The position numbers and the translations under genes were made by a program. DNA of 64,000 nucleotides, taken from IMG/VR virus record IMGVR_UViG_3300029258_002326, positions 1 to 64,000 of that record; one strand, given 5' to 3'. The notes beneath the pieces are model-generated. The model was not told the origin of the DNA, ran no database searches, and saw nothing but the letters and a program-made list of their open reading frames with translations. Shown piece by piece: positions 28,684 through 38,074 of this stretch (the stretch's first letter is position 1; each line of letters opens with the position of its first letter). Source of the stretch: a virus.

Positions 28684-31600
28684 TTGATAGTTACGACACG
28701 CAAGGGGAGAAAGAAGTCTGTAATAACCAAGGAGGAGCTGGCGGCCCATGCCGGTGACATGGTTGACGCCCTGACAGACGCAGAGCTAGAGCTGGTGATG
28801 GGCCTGATAGACGAAGATCCGGAGATTCAGATAGAGCACCACAAGACGATGCGCGGGCACTTGTACCACCGAGAGCCTGTCTCTATGGAGCAATTCATAG
28901 AGGATCCACATTACCTGGGCGAGTCTTGCTCGACTCTCTACCCAGAGCTTAAGAAAGATCTCATAGATCTGTTTGATTATCCATTCAGAGAAGTTGTGCT
29001 CACAGGCGGAATTGGAGTTGGCAAATGCCAACGAGGGGTGAACGAGCTTTATGATCCGGTCATGGGGAGAAGGCTAACTGTAGAAGATGCTGCATCTTTT
29101 GGCAAGTACAAAGCGTGCGCCACGTTCAACAAGGATGAGCGGAAGACAGTGAGTGGAGGGTGCAAAGTATTCGAAAGCGGAAGAAAGAAGGCGGGGGATC
29201 TCGTGCTTGGGAGCGGGAAGAAGATTGGACTAACTCCTGATCACCCTGTCTTGACACCGTGGGGATACAAGCCAGTCGGAGAGCTTAAGAAGGGGGATCT
29301 TGTTGCGACTTCGCGAGAGATGCCCTTACCTGAGATGCCTTTGGCTATTTCTGACAATGAGGTCAAGTGGGTGGGCTACATCTTGGCAGACGGCGGTGTG
29401 ACAACGTCTCGGATTGTCTTCGTAAAGGGTGTTGATGAAATAATCTCAGAGTTTTGGTCTCTGTCGGAATCGCTTGGCGGGGATGTGAAGGAAGAGGATG
29501 TGGATGCTGATGCGCGGAGGGTTCGTGTCCTGGGGCTTGATCGCTTGAGGGATAAATTTGATCTCAAACACAAGTCCAAGGACAAGAGAGTTCCGAGTGA
29601 GTTCTACGGGCTAGACAATCGCCAGCTTGCCTTGTTGCTGAATCGCATTTGGTCGTGTGATGGATGGTTCTGTCGCAGGGATAAGAAAAAGGGCAACTGG
29701 GAGATTGGAATATCCTTAGCCAGTGAGCCGTTCGTGAGGGATATTCAACAGCTCTTGCTTCGTTTTGGGATTCACTCTCGGATGCGTCCGCGTGAGATGG
29801 GGTACACGCACAACGGAGAGAGGAAGCATAGCGATGCTTGGTCTTTGCAGGTGCTGGGTAGGGATGAAGTTATTAGGTTCTTGAATTCGATTGGAAACCT
29901 CGTAGGCAAGGAAGAAGATTGCGAGACTGCGCGGCGCGAACTTGAGTTCGTAAAGGGCAACTCGAACGTGGACATTACCCCCATGAACAGAGAGGTGATG
30001 ACCAGGGTTCGTAAAGAGATCGGGCCGGTGCCCAAGAAGGCGTACTGGCCGCGTCCGGCGCAGGGCTCGCAAATGGGCCACGGGGTGTTCTTGAGATTCG
30101 CTGAGGCGTATGATCTTCCCGAGTGGTGCTCCTGGTGGGGTGGAGTATTCTGGGATGAGGTGGAATCGTATGAGTGCGGCGATGAGTTAGAGCCTGTGTA
30201 TGACATCGAGGTTCCTAAGACGAGGAACTTCTCAGTGCACGGGGTTATCGTTCACAATACGTTCGTGCTCTCAATAGCCATATGCAGGGTGCTTTACGAG
30301 CTGTCTTGCTTAGTGAATCCCCAGAAGACTTTCGGCCTGTCGTCGGGTACGGAGATGGTTATTCCGTTGATCTCAAAGAACCTTCCGCTGGCGCGTGCTG
30401 TCATGAAGACGGCGGTTGACGACAAGATCAAAGAGTCTCCGTATTTCATGAACGAGTTCTCTCCGAAGATCTCCAAGGAAGCCACGCTGTTTCCTCATAA
30501 CATCCGAGTGATCATAGGGTCGTACGGTAGTGAGCGAGTTCTTGGCTCGAACGTTTTCTGTGTTGGGCTTGATGAGTGCCTAATACTAGAGGCAGGTTTG
30601 ACAACGGAAAGAAAAGGTGTTAGGCGATCCATGACAGTTGGAGATCTTCTGGAAATGAGTCCAGAGGACGCTGAAAACTGCAAGGTTGTAGGTTTTGATC
30701 ATGCGGAGAATAAGCTCAAGGCTGGATGGTGGAGAATCAAGAAGTCCACGGTTCAAGAGCTTGTTGAGATCAGGACTGCGCTGGGGTCGGTATCGCCGTC
30801 GAGAAAACATCCCGTTCTTGTCCAAAGAGGAGACTGGCTTGTTTACGTTCATGCGGAGGATGTCGTCCCTGGCGATTTTGTTGTCATGGAGGATCGTGAT
30901 GCCAGCGAAGGGGCAGACTGTAAGCGAAGAGCAGAAGAAAAAACAATCGGAGAAGATGAAGGGTCGAGAGTTATCGGAGGAGACGAAAGAGAAGATGAGA
31001 TCTGCGCAAAAGGCGCGGTACGAGAATGGGTACGTCAATCCGATGAAGGGGAAGACTCAGTCAGAGGAGACGAAGAAGAAAATCAGCGAGGCCCAAAAGG
31101 GGAGGAAGTTCTCCGAGGAACATCGGCGGAAGATCGGAGAGGCGAATCGCAGAAGGAAGATCTCGAAAGAGACGCGGGAGCGAATGAGCGAGGCTCAAAA
31201 GAGCAAGGCACCTGCAAGCGAGGAGCACAGACGGAAGATAAGCGAAGCCAATACAGGCAGGAAGCATACGGACGAAGCTCGTGCGAACATGAGCAAGGCT
31301 CAGAAGGGTCGCGCCCTGTCAGAGGATCACAAAAAGAAGCTGTCAGAGGCGGCCAAGAAGCGCACAGGAGAGGCGAATCACTTCTACGGAAAGACTCACT
31401 CCGAGGAGGCGCGGAAGAAGATGAGAGAGGGTCAGGCGGGTGTACAGCGGAAGCCTCACTCCGAAGAGACAAAGAGAAAGATGAGCGAGTCTCAAAAGGG
31501 GCGCAAGTTTTCCGAGGAGACGAAGGAGAAGATGAGAAATGCTGCGAAGCGTCGTGCAGCCGATCCAGAGTGGCGAAAGAAGATGAGCGAGTCGTCGAAG

Positions 31601-34600
31601 AGGGGCTGGGCAGAGGGCACCATTGGCCAGAACATGCCACCCCGGCACGGAGAGGCGAACCCTTTCTACGGGAAGAAGCACACGGAGGAAACGAAGGCGC
31701 GTCTGAGCGAGGTTGCAAAGGCGAGAGAACCTCGCGTGCATACGGAGGCGTCGAAGGATGCGATTTCCGAGGGGAACATGCGGGCTATCAAGGACGGGAC
31801 GAGGACGTACAAGTTCCGTGCGACGTCTCCGGATGGTGGGGTTGTGCCTTGCCGGACAGAGGCGGAGAAGAGACTAGCCGATCATCTTTGTTCTCAGGAC
31901 GGGGTTGTTTCTGTTGTCGGCGAAGACAAGATGCCGTTTGTGGAGTACGATTTCAACGGCCAATCCAGGATAACGGTTGCGGACTTCATGGTAACAGCAA
32001 GCGACGGTCGAATCATTATCGTAGAAGGGAAGGCGCAGGGGTCGCTATACGGAGAGAGAGAGAGGGCTCGGTTTCTTGCTACATGGGAGCACTGCAAGGC
32101 GTGCGGGTTCGACATGATTATATCATTCAACCATGCAAGGGACCCCGATCTGTCTCTCGGTCCATTTGTGACACAGGAATTTGTGGAGATGGTGAAACAG
32201 GGGTTTGTTCCCATGTCACTGCTTTCGGACAATCGTGCCACTGGGGTTGCGGCAAGGCGAACGGGCTTTGGGCATCACGGGAAAAGAGTAGCTGGAGGAG
32301 ACAGAAAGTATCTGTTCAGCACTGTGTCTCCGGACGGGGTGATCGTCAATTGCAGGACAAGGAACAGCCTGCGTGTAGCCGATCATCTTTGCTCTCAGAG
32401 CGGGGTTGTTTCTGTTGTAGGCGAAGACAAGATGAGTGCTATTTATCACAAGGTGAATGGAGAGGGGCGCCAGACGGTTGCAGACTTCATGGTTACTCGC
32501 AGCGACGGACATATTATTTTTGTGAATGTAGAGAGCAACACGTTTGCAGAGAGCAAGGGCCTCTGTCATCGTATGAATGCAATGTGGGACCATTGCAGGG
32601 CTGTCGGTTGCAGTTTCATGATGGTATTTGCCGATGCGTCCGTGGATCCAAATGTGTGGGAGGGTCCGTTTGTCACGGATGCGTTTGTCGAGCGCGTCAT
32701 GGGCACAGGGGTGATTCGACAAGGATTAATGGCCGATGCCAGAGTTCCTGCGTTGACGGTGGCGTCTCCGAGCGGGAGCACGATCCATTGCGCGACAGAG
32801 AAGGAGATGAGGCTGGCGGAGTGCCTATGTCAGCAAGAGGGCGTGGAGTCCATTTCCTCAACAAAGAGGGAGTGCGTGGCGAGGTTCGAGTTCGAGGGGC
32901 GGGCGCGAAGGGCTGTGGCGGACTTTATTGTTCTCATGCGGGACGGGAGAGAGGTGGTTGTCTATTCCATACATGGGACAAACGCGAGGAGCGTATCATC
33001 AAGGAGTGCGCTCATGGCTATGTGGGATCACTGCAAAGAGATGGGCATGAGCATGTTGCTAGCCCTCAAGGAAGCGAGGAATCCAGATCTGTCCCTTGGT
33101 CCGTTCGTGACGCAGGAGTTCGTGGATGGGTATATGCGCGGAGATGCCAAGAGGAGTGCGCTCATAGACAAAAGGCCAAAGGGAAGGAGACCATCTCCGT
33201 TGAAGGGCAGGAAACTTGGTCCTCGCAAGAAAATGACGAACTTGAGTTCGCAGGAATCCGCCCCGAAAGAACACATGTCGAAGAAATCCCTGTCGGTCTT
33301 TGCCTCGCGGAAGTAGTGTCCGTTTCTGCCCTGCCCGCTGAACAAACATATTCTCTATGCACGGAGCATCAGACGTTCATCGCTGATGGGTTCGTGGTGC
33401 ATAATACGAACTTCCCGCCGAACCGTAAGAGCCAGCAGATCACTACAGCTATGGGCCAGAAGAAGACAAAGGCTCACTTTGATATTGTGGAGAAGGTCTA
33501 CCGGAACTTGGTCCGGCGAATAAAGTCCAGGTTCCAGGTTGCAGGCGGGGATTTCCCTGGGATGATCATCTTGGCTTCTTCGGCTGCTACCCTGGACAGT
33601 TTCACTGAGCGGAAAATCCGGGAGAGCAGGCTTGATTCCTCTGTCTTCGTCCGAGATCACACTCAGTGGACGGCCAAGCCTGGGTCTAACTTCTGCGGGG
33701 AGAAGTTCTGGGTTCTGTGTTCGGCGTCCTCTATGCGCTCTAGGATAATCGGAGACGATGAAGTGAAGCACTTCACCGACGAGTGGCTGGAGGAGAACGA
33801 TTCTTTTTTGATCGACATTCCGGTTGAGTACAAGTCGGACTTCGAGACAGACATTGAGAATGCACTAAGGGACCTTGCTGGTATATCTACTCAGGCTATA
33901 TCGATTTATATCCAGAGGCCCGACGCGGTGGACGCGTGTGTGAGCGAAGAGATGGAGCATCCGTTTACTGCGTATGAGTGGACATCCGGGCAGGCCGGGG
34001 CGTTCAAGTGGAACATTCTGTGTAACATGTTCGAGCGTCGGCTGCCTGGCGGATACACGGAGACAGCGTGGTCCCCCAAGATTAATCCTTCGAAGATGAG
34101 ATGGTGTCACATTGATACATCTCTCTCGGGGGACTGTACGGGTTTCTGTGTTGGTCATATAGACAAGTGGGTTGAGGTAGTAAGGCGAGACGGGGACGGG
34201 GTTCGTTACACGGACCTGGCACCCTCTTACGTCATTGACGTGATGTTGCGAGTGAACCCACCGGCTGGAGAGCAAATCTACATGCCGGACTTGCGTCGTT
34301 TCATTTACGAACTACAGGCACATGGTTATCAGTTCCTTGGGTTTTCGTCGGACACATACCAGTCGGCGGAGATGCACCAGCAAGTAAAGAGAAGGGGGAT
34401 TTCTACCCATATCATATCGACGGATACGTCCACGGATCCTTACGATGAGCTGAAGATGGCGATGTACGAGAACCGGATTACGTACTATCATTATCAGCCA
34501 TTTATTGAGGAAATCAAAGACTTGGAATATGATCGCAACGTGGGCAAGATCGATCATCAGCAGGCCGGGTGTTTTGTCGGAGAGACGCGGATTCCTCTTC

Positions 34601-35223
34601 TGGATGGAAGCTGCCCTATGATCTCAGAGTTGGATGGGGTGGATACGTGGGTGTACTCCTGTACAGAGGGTGGTCGCATTGTTCCGGGCCGAGCAAGGGG
34701 TCGATTAACGAAAGAGGTGACCGAGCTTGTGGATGTGGTTCTGGACAGCGGGGCTGTCGAGAGGTGTACGCATGAGCACCTTTGGATGTTGAGGGACGGG
34801 ACGTACAAGAAGGCATGCGACTTGGATCCTGGCATTGACCGTTTGATGCCGATTGATTTGAATTCTTTTCCGGTTGAGCACAAGGTCAGGCATGTAACTC
34901 CTGTTCGCCTTGATAAGCCGGTGGCTGTGTATGACTTAGAGGTTGAGGAGTATTCCAACTTCTCGCTTTCTTCTGGAGTGTTCGTCCACAACTCCAAAGA
35001 CGTTAGTGACGCAGTAGCGGGTGTGGTGTATGGTTTGATGAAGACATCGACCAAAATCCCTGCGATTGTGGGCGATAGTAAAAGTGCCGCTGTTGAAAAC
35101 GAATACGACTGGGTCTCACCTATGATCCAGACGGACGGCATAAGCGCCGAAGAGCTAAGGGACATGAAGGACGCGGGAGATACAGACGTGTCGGAGTATG
35201 TCCCTATTGTGTTTGGAGACTGA
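28684..35223 (+). CDS. Terminase large subunit precursor with three inteins (2179 aa)
   Basis: The spliced protein would be 684 residues (114 + 106 + 388 + 76). Extein 1 ends in [11 protein letters not shown], the Walker A loop; extein 2 opens TFVLSIA and ends VFCVGLDE, Walker B with the catalytic Glu; extein 3 opens TNFPPN and contains the nuclease [13 protein letters not shown]; extein 4 opens [12 protein letters not shown], the conserved last nuclease Asp region. Order and motifs are those of packaging ATPase/nucleases. Inteins occupy 1495 residues. The start is a TTG at 28684 behind GGGG; a better start is not obvious. Intein 2 carries a second gene in another frame (30899-33316). Confidence 0.93.
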   Translation: MIVTTRKGRKKSVITKEELAAHAGDMVDALTDAELELVMGLIDEDPEIQIEHHKTMRGHLYHREPVSMEQFIEDPHYLGESCSTLYPELKKDLIDLFDYPFREVVLTGGIGVGKCQRGVNELYDPVMGRRLTVEDAASFGKYKACATFNKDERKTVSGGCKVFESGRKKAGDLVLGSGKKIGLTPDHPVLTPWGYKPVGELKKGDLVATSREMPLPEMPLAISDNEVKWVGYILADGGVTTSRIVFVKGVDEIISEFWSLSESLGGDVKEEDVDADARRVRVLGLDRLRDKFDLKHKSKDKRVPSEFYGLDNRQLALLLNRIWSCDGWFCRRDKKKGNWEIGISLASEPFVRDIQQLLLRFGIHSRMRPREMGYTHNGERKHSDAWSLQVLGRDEVIRFLNSIGNLVGKEEDCETARRELEFVKGNSNVDITPMNREVMTRVRKEIGPVPKKAYWPRPAQGSQMGHGVFLRFAEAYDLPEWCSWWGGVFWDEVESYECGDELEPVYDIEVPKTRNFSVHGVIVHNTFVLSIAICRVLYELSCLVNPQKTFGLSSGTEMVIPLISKNLPLARAVMKTAVDDKIKESPYFMNEFSPKISKEATLFPHNIRVIIGSYGSERVLGSNVFCVGLDECLILEAGLTTERKGVRRSMTVGDLLEMSPEDAENCKVVGFDHAENKLKAGWWRIKKSTVQELVEIRTALGSVSPSRKHPVLVQRGDWLVYVHAEDVVPGDFVVMEDRDASEGADCKRRAEEKTIGEDEGSRVIGGDEREDEICAKGAVREWVRQSDEGEDSVRGDEEENQRGPKGEEVLRGTSAEDRRGESQKEDLERDAGANERGSKEQGTCKRGAQTEDKRSQYRQEAYGRSSCEHEQGSEGSRPVRGSQKEAVRGGQEAHRRGESLLRKDSLRGGAEEDERGSGGCTAEASLRRDKEKDERVSKGAQVFRGDEGEDEKCCEASCSRSRVAKEDERVVEEGLGRGHHWPEHATPARRGEPFLREEAHGGNEGASERGCKGERTSRAYGGVEGCDFRGEHAGYQGRDEDVQVPCDVSGWWGCALPDRGGEETSRSSLFSGRGCFCCRRRQDAVCGVRFQRPIQDNGCGLHGNSKRRSNHYRRREGAGVAIRREREGSVSCYMGALQGVRVRHDYIIQPCKGPRSVSRSICDTGICGDGETGVCSHVTAFGQSCHWGCGKANGLWASREKSSWRRQKVSVQHCVSGRGDRQLQDKEQPACSRSSLLSERGCFCCRRRQDECYLSQGEWRGAPDGCRLHGYSQRRTYYFCECREQHVCREQGPLSSYECNVGPLQGCRLQFHDGICRCVRGSKCVGGSVCHGCVCRARHGHRGDSTRINGRCQSSCVDGGVSEREHDPLRDREGDEAGGVPMSARGRGVHFLNKEGVRGEVRVRGAGAKGCGGLYCSHAGRERGGCLFHTWDKREERIIKECAHGYVGSLQRDGHEHVASPQGSEESRSVPWSVRDAGVRGWVYARRCQEECAHRQKAKGKETISVEGQETWSSQENDELEFAGIRPERTHVEEIPVGLCLAEVVSVSALPAEQTYSLCTEHQTFIADGFVVHNTNFPPNRKSQQITTAMGQKKTKAHFDIVEKVYRNLVRRIKSRFQVAGGDFPGMIILASSAATLDSFTERKIRESRLDSSVFVRDHTQWTAKPGSNFCGEKFWVLCSASSMRSRIIGDDEVKHFTDEWLEENDSFLIDIPVEYKSDFETDIENALRDLAGISTQAISIYIQRPDAVDACVSEEMEHPFTAYEWTSGQAGAFKWNILCNMFERRLPGGYTETAWSPKINPSKMRWCHIDTSLSGDCTGFCVGHIDKWVEVVRRDGDGVRYTDLAPSYVIDVMLRVNPPAGEQIYMPDLRRFIYELQAHGYQFLGFSSDTYQSAEMHQQVKRRGISTHIISTDTSTDPYDELKMAMYENRITYYHYQPFIEEIKDLEYDRNVGKIDHQQAGCFVGETRIPLLDGSCPMISELDGVDTWVYSCTEGGRIVPGRARGRLTKEVTELVDVVLDSGAVERCTHEHLWMLRDGTYKKACDLDPGIDRLMPIDLNSFPVEHKVRHVTPVRLDKPVAVYDLEVEEYSNFSLSSGVFVHNSKDVSDAVAGVVYGLMKTSTKIPAIVGDSKSAAVENEYDWVSPMIQTDGISAEELRDMKDAGDTDVSEYVPIVFGD
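29026..30258 (+). other. Intein 1 of the large terminase (411 aa, LAGLIDADG)
   Basis: Inserted between Lys and Thr of the Walker A loop. Starts with Cys1 ([11 protein letters not shown]), has block [14 protein letters not shown], and ends [20 protein letters not shown] with Thr+1. The middle shows [11 protein letters not shown] and [12 protein letters not shown], the two LAGLIDADG motifs of a DOD-type homing endonuclease. All splice-junction residues (Cys1, His-Asn, Thr+1) are intact, so it should splice. Confidence 0.92.
29936..29951. promoter_or_regulatory. Near-palindrome inside intein 1 (one mismatch)
   Basis: GCGAACTTGAGTTCGT; in frame it encodes RELEF plus one base. Its presence in a mobile intein coding region suggests either chance drift or a true operator inside the gene. 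Confidence 0.55.
30899..33316 (+). CDS. Homing endonuclease nested out of frame in intein 2 (805 aa)
   Basis: ATG 30899 has GGAGG 6 nt upstream; stop TAG 33314-33316. Frame is +1 relative to the terminase. Residues about 8-300 are roughly 13 NUMOD3-type repeats ('[16 protein letters not shown]'), known DNA-binding modules of homing enzymes. Residues about 305-775 are three copies of a ~150-residue domain, each with VADF[MI]V ... DG. Only the first retains [19 protein letters not shown], the D...ExK of a PD-(D/E)XK nuclease; copies two (FVNVES) and three (VYSIHG) lost it. Nucleotide identity between copies is high. Probably cleaves intein-less terminase genes. Confidence 0.85.
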   Translation: MPAKGQTVSEEQKKKQSEKMKGRELSEETKEKMRSAQKARYENGYVNPMKGKTQSEETKKKISEAQKGRKFSEEHRRKIGEANRRRKISKETRERMSEAQKSKAPASEEHRRKISEANTGRKHTDEARANMSKAQKGRALSEDHKKKLSEAAKKRTGEANHFYGKTHSEEARKKMREGQAGVQRKPHSEETKRKMSESQKGRKFSEETKEKMRNAAKRRAADPEWRKKMSESSKRGWAEGTIGQNMPPRHGEANPFYGKKHTEETKARLSEVAKAREPRVHTEASKDAISEGNMRAIKDGTRTYKFRATSPDGGVVPCRTEAEKRLADHLCSQDGVVSVVGEDKMPFVEYDFNGQSRITVADFMVTASDGRIIIVEGKAQGSLYGERERARFLATWEHCKACGFDMIISFNHARDPDLSLGPFVTQEFVEMVKQGFVPMSLLSDNRATGVAARRTGFGHHGKRVAGGDRKYLFSTVSPDGVIVNCRTRNSLRVADHLCSQSGVVSVVGEDKMSAIYHKVNGEGRQTVADFMVTRSDGHIIFVNVESNTFAESKGLCHRMNAMWDHCRAVGCSFMMVFADASVDPNVWEGPFVTDAFVERVMGTGVIRQGLMADARVPALTVASPSGSTIHCATEKEMRLAECLCQQEGVESISSTKRECVARFEFEGRARRAVADFIVLMRDGREVVVYSIHGTNARSVSSRSALMAMWDHCKEMGMSMLLALKEARNPDLSLGPFVTQEFVDGYMRGDAKRSALIDKRPKGRRPSPLKGRKLGPRKKMTNLSSQESAPKEHMSKKSLSVFASRK
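33236..33251. promoter_or_regulatory. Near-palindrome near the end of the nested endonuclease (one mismatch)
   Basis: ACGAACTTGAGTTCGC; first base changed. It lies 81 bp before the end of the nested gene's coding sequence. Confidence 0.5.
34570..34992 (+). other. Intein 3 of the large terminase (141 aa mini-intein)
   Basis: [18 protein letters not shown] at the start, CTHEHLWML as block [22 protein letters not shown] in parts at the end with Ser+1. There is no endonuclease. Inserted before SKDVSDA of the nuclease domain. The two ends closely resemble those of the portal intein (PLLDGS; NF[SG]LSSGV), suggesting a common source. Confidence 0.9.
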
Positions 35224-35224
35224 T

Positions 35225-38071
35225 ATGGGATTTACCGAACTAGTCAAAGGGCTCTTCAAGAGGGACAGGGATGTCCAGGCAGCAGCTATTGCCAAGGGTA
35301 CGGCGATTGCTACCAACGTCTCTGTTGACAGTATGGATCCGAGTAGCGGGACAGAGGGCGTCAATGCCCTTCAGAGCCAGCTAGCCATCGAGCAAGATCT
35401 GATTTCTCGTTACATAGATTACGAGAATATGGACGACTATGTTGAAACCAGCGCAGCTCTAACGGTGTTCGCGGATGACTCTACTATTCCAGATACCCTC
35501 CATAGGAAGACCGTGTGGGCTACGTCGGAGGATCGGCTCGTTCGCGATCTTCTGAACGACATGCTTCACAGGATGATCCGTATCGAGGAGGACGCCTGGG
35601 TCACAGTTAGGAGCTTGGCAAAGTACGGGAACTTGTACGGGGAGGTTCTGACCACAAAGGGCGGGGTAATAGGTATCAACTGGCTTCCCGCACCGTCGAT
35701 ACGTAGAATAATAAACAGCAAAGGCGTCCTTCTTGGGTTCATCCAAGATGTGTCTGGGCAGTTCAACTACGATGCGGGGGCGCTTGTAGAGGCTCTAGAG
35801 GCTGGCAAGAAGCCCATTCCTGAAAACGAGAACAACTCTGGGATTACCTTCTTCTACCCTTGGGAGATGGTCCATTGGCGGCTGCGCTCCAAGCGGCTTC
35901 GCTCTCCTTACGGGTACGGTGTTCTAGACAGTTCACGGTGGATCTGGAAGCGTCTCCAGTTGATGGAGGACACAGCCCTGGTTCAAAAGCTGACAAGGGC
36001 TCCGGGTCGGTATGCGTTCTACGTGGATACCGGAGACTTGCCGCCTAAAGAAGCGGTGGCTCTTGTCCGCAAGGTTAAGAGCGGATTCAAGAAGAAGCGT
36101 CTGATCGATCCGAGCACAGGCCAGCTGGATCTTCGCAATAACCCGCTGTGCCTAGCGGGTGACACGGAAGTTCCTCTCCTTGATGGGAGTAAAAAAACGA
36201 TAGTCGAGATGGCGGAAGCGTTCGACAGGGGCGAGGAGCAGTGGGTTTACGGCGTTGACAGGAAAAATAACAGCAAGATGGTTCCTGGCAAGGTTGTGTG
36301 GGCAGGTCAGACACGTAAAGACGCTGAGCTAGTGCGCGTTACATTAGATAATGGCGAGTCTTTCAGGGTTACTCCTGATCATAAGTGCATATTGAGAAGC
36401 GGAGATCTGAAGGATGCCCAGGACTTGGTTCCTGGCGAATCCTTGATGCCGTTGCGTAGGACAATCTCTTCTTTTGAGAAGGGAGACACGATGGACGGGT
36501 ATGAGAAGGTCTACGATCCGTCCAGCAAGAAATATGTGTATACGCACAGGATGGTTGTGCGGGAACTAGGGATGAAGGAAAAAGGCAAGCTCACTCATCA
36601 CAACGCAGGGAAGCTGAATAACAATCCTAGTTGCCTTGAGAGCATGACATGGAGAGAGCACTCGGAGCATCATTGTAAACTGGGGCAAATGGGCGGTGCT
36701 AAACTCAGAGAGCTTCGCAAGACGGATAAAGCTCTGGATCAAAAGTTACGAGATGCAGCGTCGAGGACGCTTAAAGAGCGTCACGCTGATCCTGAGTGGA
36801 AAAAGAGGAATGCTGAGGCAGTGCGTCGGAGTAACATCGAGCGTGATAGTGGTAGGTACATCCGTGCCTATAACGATTCTGACAAGCATGTAGAAGACAA
36901 CGCGCAGAGAAGCTCCGCCATGAAGGCGTTCTGGACCGATGATGCCAGGTCTGAGTATTCGGAAACTAGGACGATCAGCTACTCGGATGTCTTCATTTCG
37001 GCGCTAGAGGAATTCGTCAGGAGCAACCCTGGGTCGAGCGCAGACGATGTGGCAGACTTCGTGTCTAGCGATTCTGTTGCTCTAGGTCTTCTCAATGAGG
37101 GAAGTTGCCGCGTGATAAAGAAAGCCCATCGTCATTTGCTTTTAAAGGCGTATAGGGCGCATGGCTATTCTAACTTCAGCGAGTTCAAGGAATCTGCGTG
37201 TTCCTACAATCACAAAGTTGTGTCTGTTGAGCGTCTTTCCGAGAGAGAGGACACGTATACGCTGACTGTTGACTCGTGTCACAACTTTGGCCTTTCTTCT
37301 GGGGTTGTAGTTTGCAACTCGCCATCCGAAGATTTTTGGATTCCTACCCGTGGAGGGAAAGATTCCACAAGGATCGAAGTCATCTCTGGGCCAGATGTTC
37401 AGATGATGGACGACGTGGAATACTTCCAAGGCAAGCTGGTTACATCGACGACGGTTCCGAGGCGCTTCATGGGTCTTGGGGATCCTGGTGACTCTACGAA
37501 CATGATGGCGTCCCAGGATGACGTGAGATTTGCCCGTGCCTGTATGAGGCTCCAGCGTGAGTACGTGCAGGGGCTTGAGAAGGTTGCCCGTATACATCTC
37601 GCGGCGTTGAACATCGATCCCGATTCTGTGCCTTGGCAAATCAAGATGACGGTTCCGTCTGCGATCTTCGAGATGCAGCAGATTGAGGTTATGAATGCCC
37701 AAGCTGGGCTGGCGTCTTCGCTGTCTGATTACATGAGCAAGCCTTGGATTCTCCAACGCGTGTTCAACTTCACGAGAGACGATGCCCAGGCTATGATCCA
37801 GGCGAAACGCGATGAGGAGTCCGGGGATGTTGTCCGGGAAGCCGAAGCGCAAGCGAAGGTCATGAAGTTATTCCCCGAGCTTGAGGGCGCACTCGACGAC
37901 AAAGACGGGGGAGGGAAAGAAGAAAGCGTTTCCCCTAAGAAGGCACCTATAGCGGAGAACGAGGACAGGAGGCTTCTTCGCTCCTTGAGCAAGAAGGCTA
38001 ACGCGATTGAGCGTTCTGTCACTCGGATCAATAAAATGTCACGGATCAACGGGTCCGGAAAGAGGAGTTAG
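35225..38071 (+). CDS. Portal protein precursor with one intein (948 aa)
   Basis: ATG 35225 follows the terminase stop by one base, with TTGGAG upstream. The spliced portal would be 558 residues (308 + 250). Extein motifs include ALTVFADDSTIPD, HWRLRSKRLRSPYGYGVLD and, across the junction, NPL/SPSEDFWIPTRGGKDST, the block typical of T4 gp20-type portals ('EDfwiP.R.G...T'). It forms the dodecameric ring that docks the terminase. The C-terminal region is charged and helical. Confidence 0.92.
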   Translation: MGFTELVKGLFKRDRDVQAAAIAKGTAIATNVSVDSMDPSSGTEGVNALQSQLAIEQDLISRYIDYENMDDYVETSAALTVFADDSTIPDTLHRKTVWATSEDRLVRDLLNDMLHRMIRIEEDAWVTVRSLAKYGNLYGEVLTTKGGVIGINWLPAPSIRRIINSKGVLLGFIQDVSGQFNYDAGALVEALEAGKKPIPENENNSGITFFYPWEMVHWRLRSKRLRSPYGYGVLDSSRWIWKRLQLMEDTALVQKLTRAPGRYAFYVDTGDLPPKEAVALVRKVKSGFKKKRLIDPSTGQLDLRNNPLCLAGDTEVPLLDGSKKTIVEMAEAFDRGEEQWVYGVDRKNNSKMVPGKVVWAGQTRKDAELVRVTLDNGESFRVTPDHKCILRSGDLKDAQDLVPGESLMPLRRTISSFEKGDTMDGYEKVYDPSSKKYVYTHRMVVRELGMKEKGKLTHHNAGKLNNNPSCLESMTWREHSEHHCKLGQMGGAKLRELRKTDKALDQKLRDAASRTLKERHADPEWKKRNAEAVRRSNIERDSGRYIRAYNDSDKHVEDNAQRSSAMKAFWTDDARSEYSETRTISYSDVFISALEEFVRSNPGSSADDVADFVSSDSVALGLLNEGSCRVIKKAHRHLLLKAYRAHGYSNFSEFKESACSYNHKVVSVERLSEREDTYTLTVDSCHNFGLSSGVVVCNSPSEDFWIPTRGGKDSTRIEVISGPDVQMMDDVEYFQGKLVTSTTVPRRFMGLGDPGDSTNMMASQDDVRFARACMRLQREYVQGLEKVARIHLAALNIDPDSVPWQIKMTVPSAIFEMQQIEVMNAQAGLASSLSDYMSKPWILQRVFNFTRDDAQAMIQAKRDEESGDVVREAEAQAKVMKLFPELEGALDDKDGGGKEESVSPKKAPIAENEDRRLLRSLSKKANAIERSVTRINKMSRINGSGKRS
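36149..37318 (+). other. Portal intein with HNH endonuclease (390 aa)
   Basis: Starts CLAGDTEVPLLDGSKK, block B RVTPDHKCIL, ends YTLTVDSCHNFGLSSGVV then VCN with Ser+1. The penultimate residue is Cys where His is usual. The insert holds LTHHNAGKLNNNPSCLESMT plus EHSEHH, an HNH (His-Me finger) nuclease, and a NUMOD-like basic helix (ADPEWKKRNAEAVRR). Joined exteins read NNPLSPSEDFW. Confidence 0.9.
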
Positions 38072-38074
38072 CAA

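Larger units (their letters stand above)
30577..33405 (+). other. Intein 2 of the large terminase (943 aa in the host frame)
   Basis: Inserted directly after the Walker B Glu (GLDE). N-terminal splicing part 30577 to about 30898: [15 protein letters not shown], then [17 protein letters not shown] (block B with His) and [10 protein letters not shown]-terminal part about 33317-33405: [15 protein letters not shown] and [13 protein letters not shown] with Thr+1. The roughly 806 residues between are a Gly/Arg/Glu/Cys-rich stretch that makes no sense as protein and is the out-of-frame reading of the nested endonuclease gene. The host frame nevertheless has no stop codon. Confidence 0.88.

Noticed and set aside
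31083-31718. Long open frame on the minus strand inside the nested endonuclease (211 codons)
   Set aside because: Ser/Pro/Arg-rich with no domain; it is the antisense of K/E-rich NUMOD3 repeats, which rarely give stops on the reverse strand.
30577-33405. Intein 2 region as a group I or II intron
   Set aside because: The terminase frame is open throughout and carries protein-level splicing blocks at both ends, which an intron would not need.
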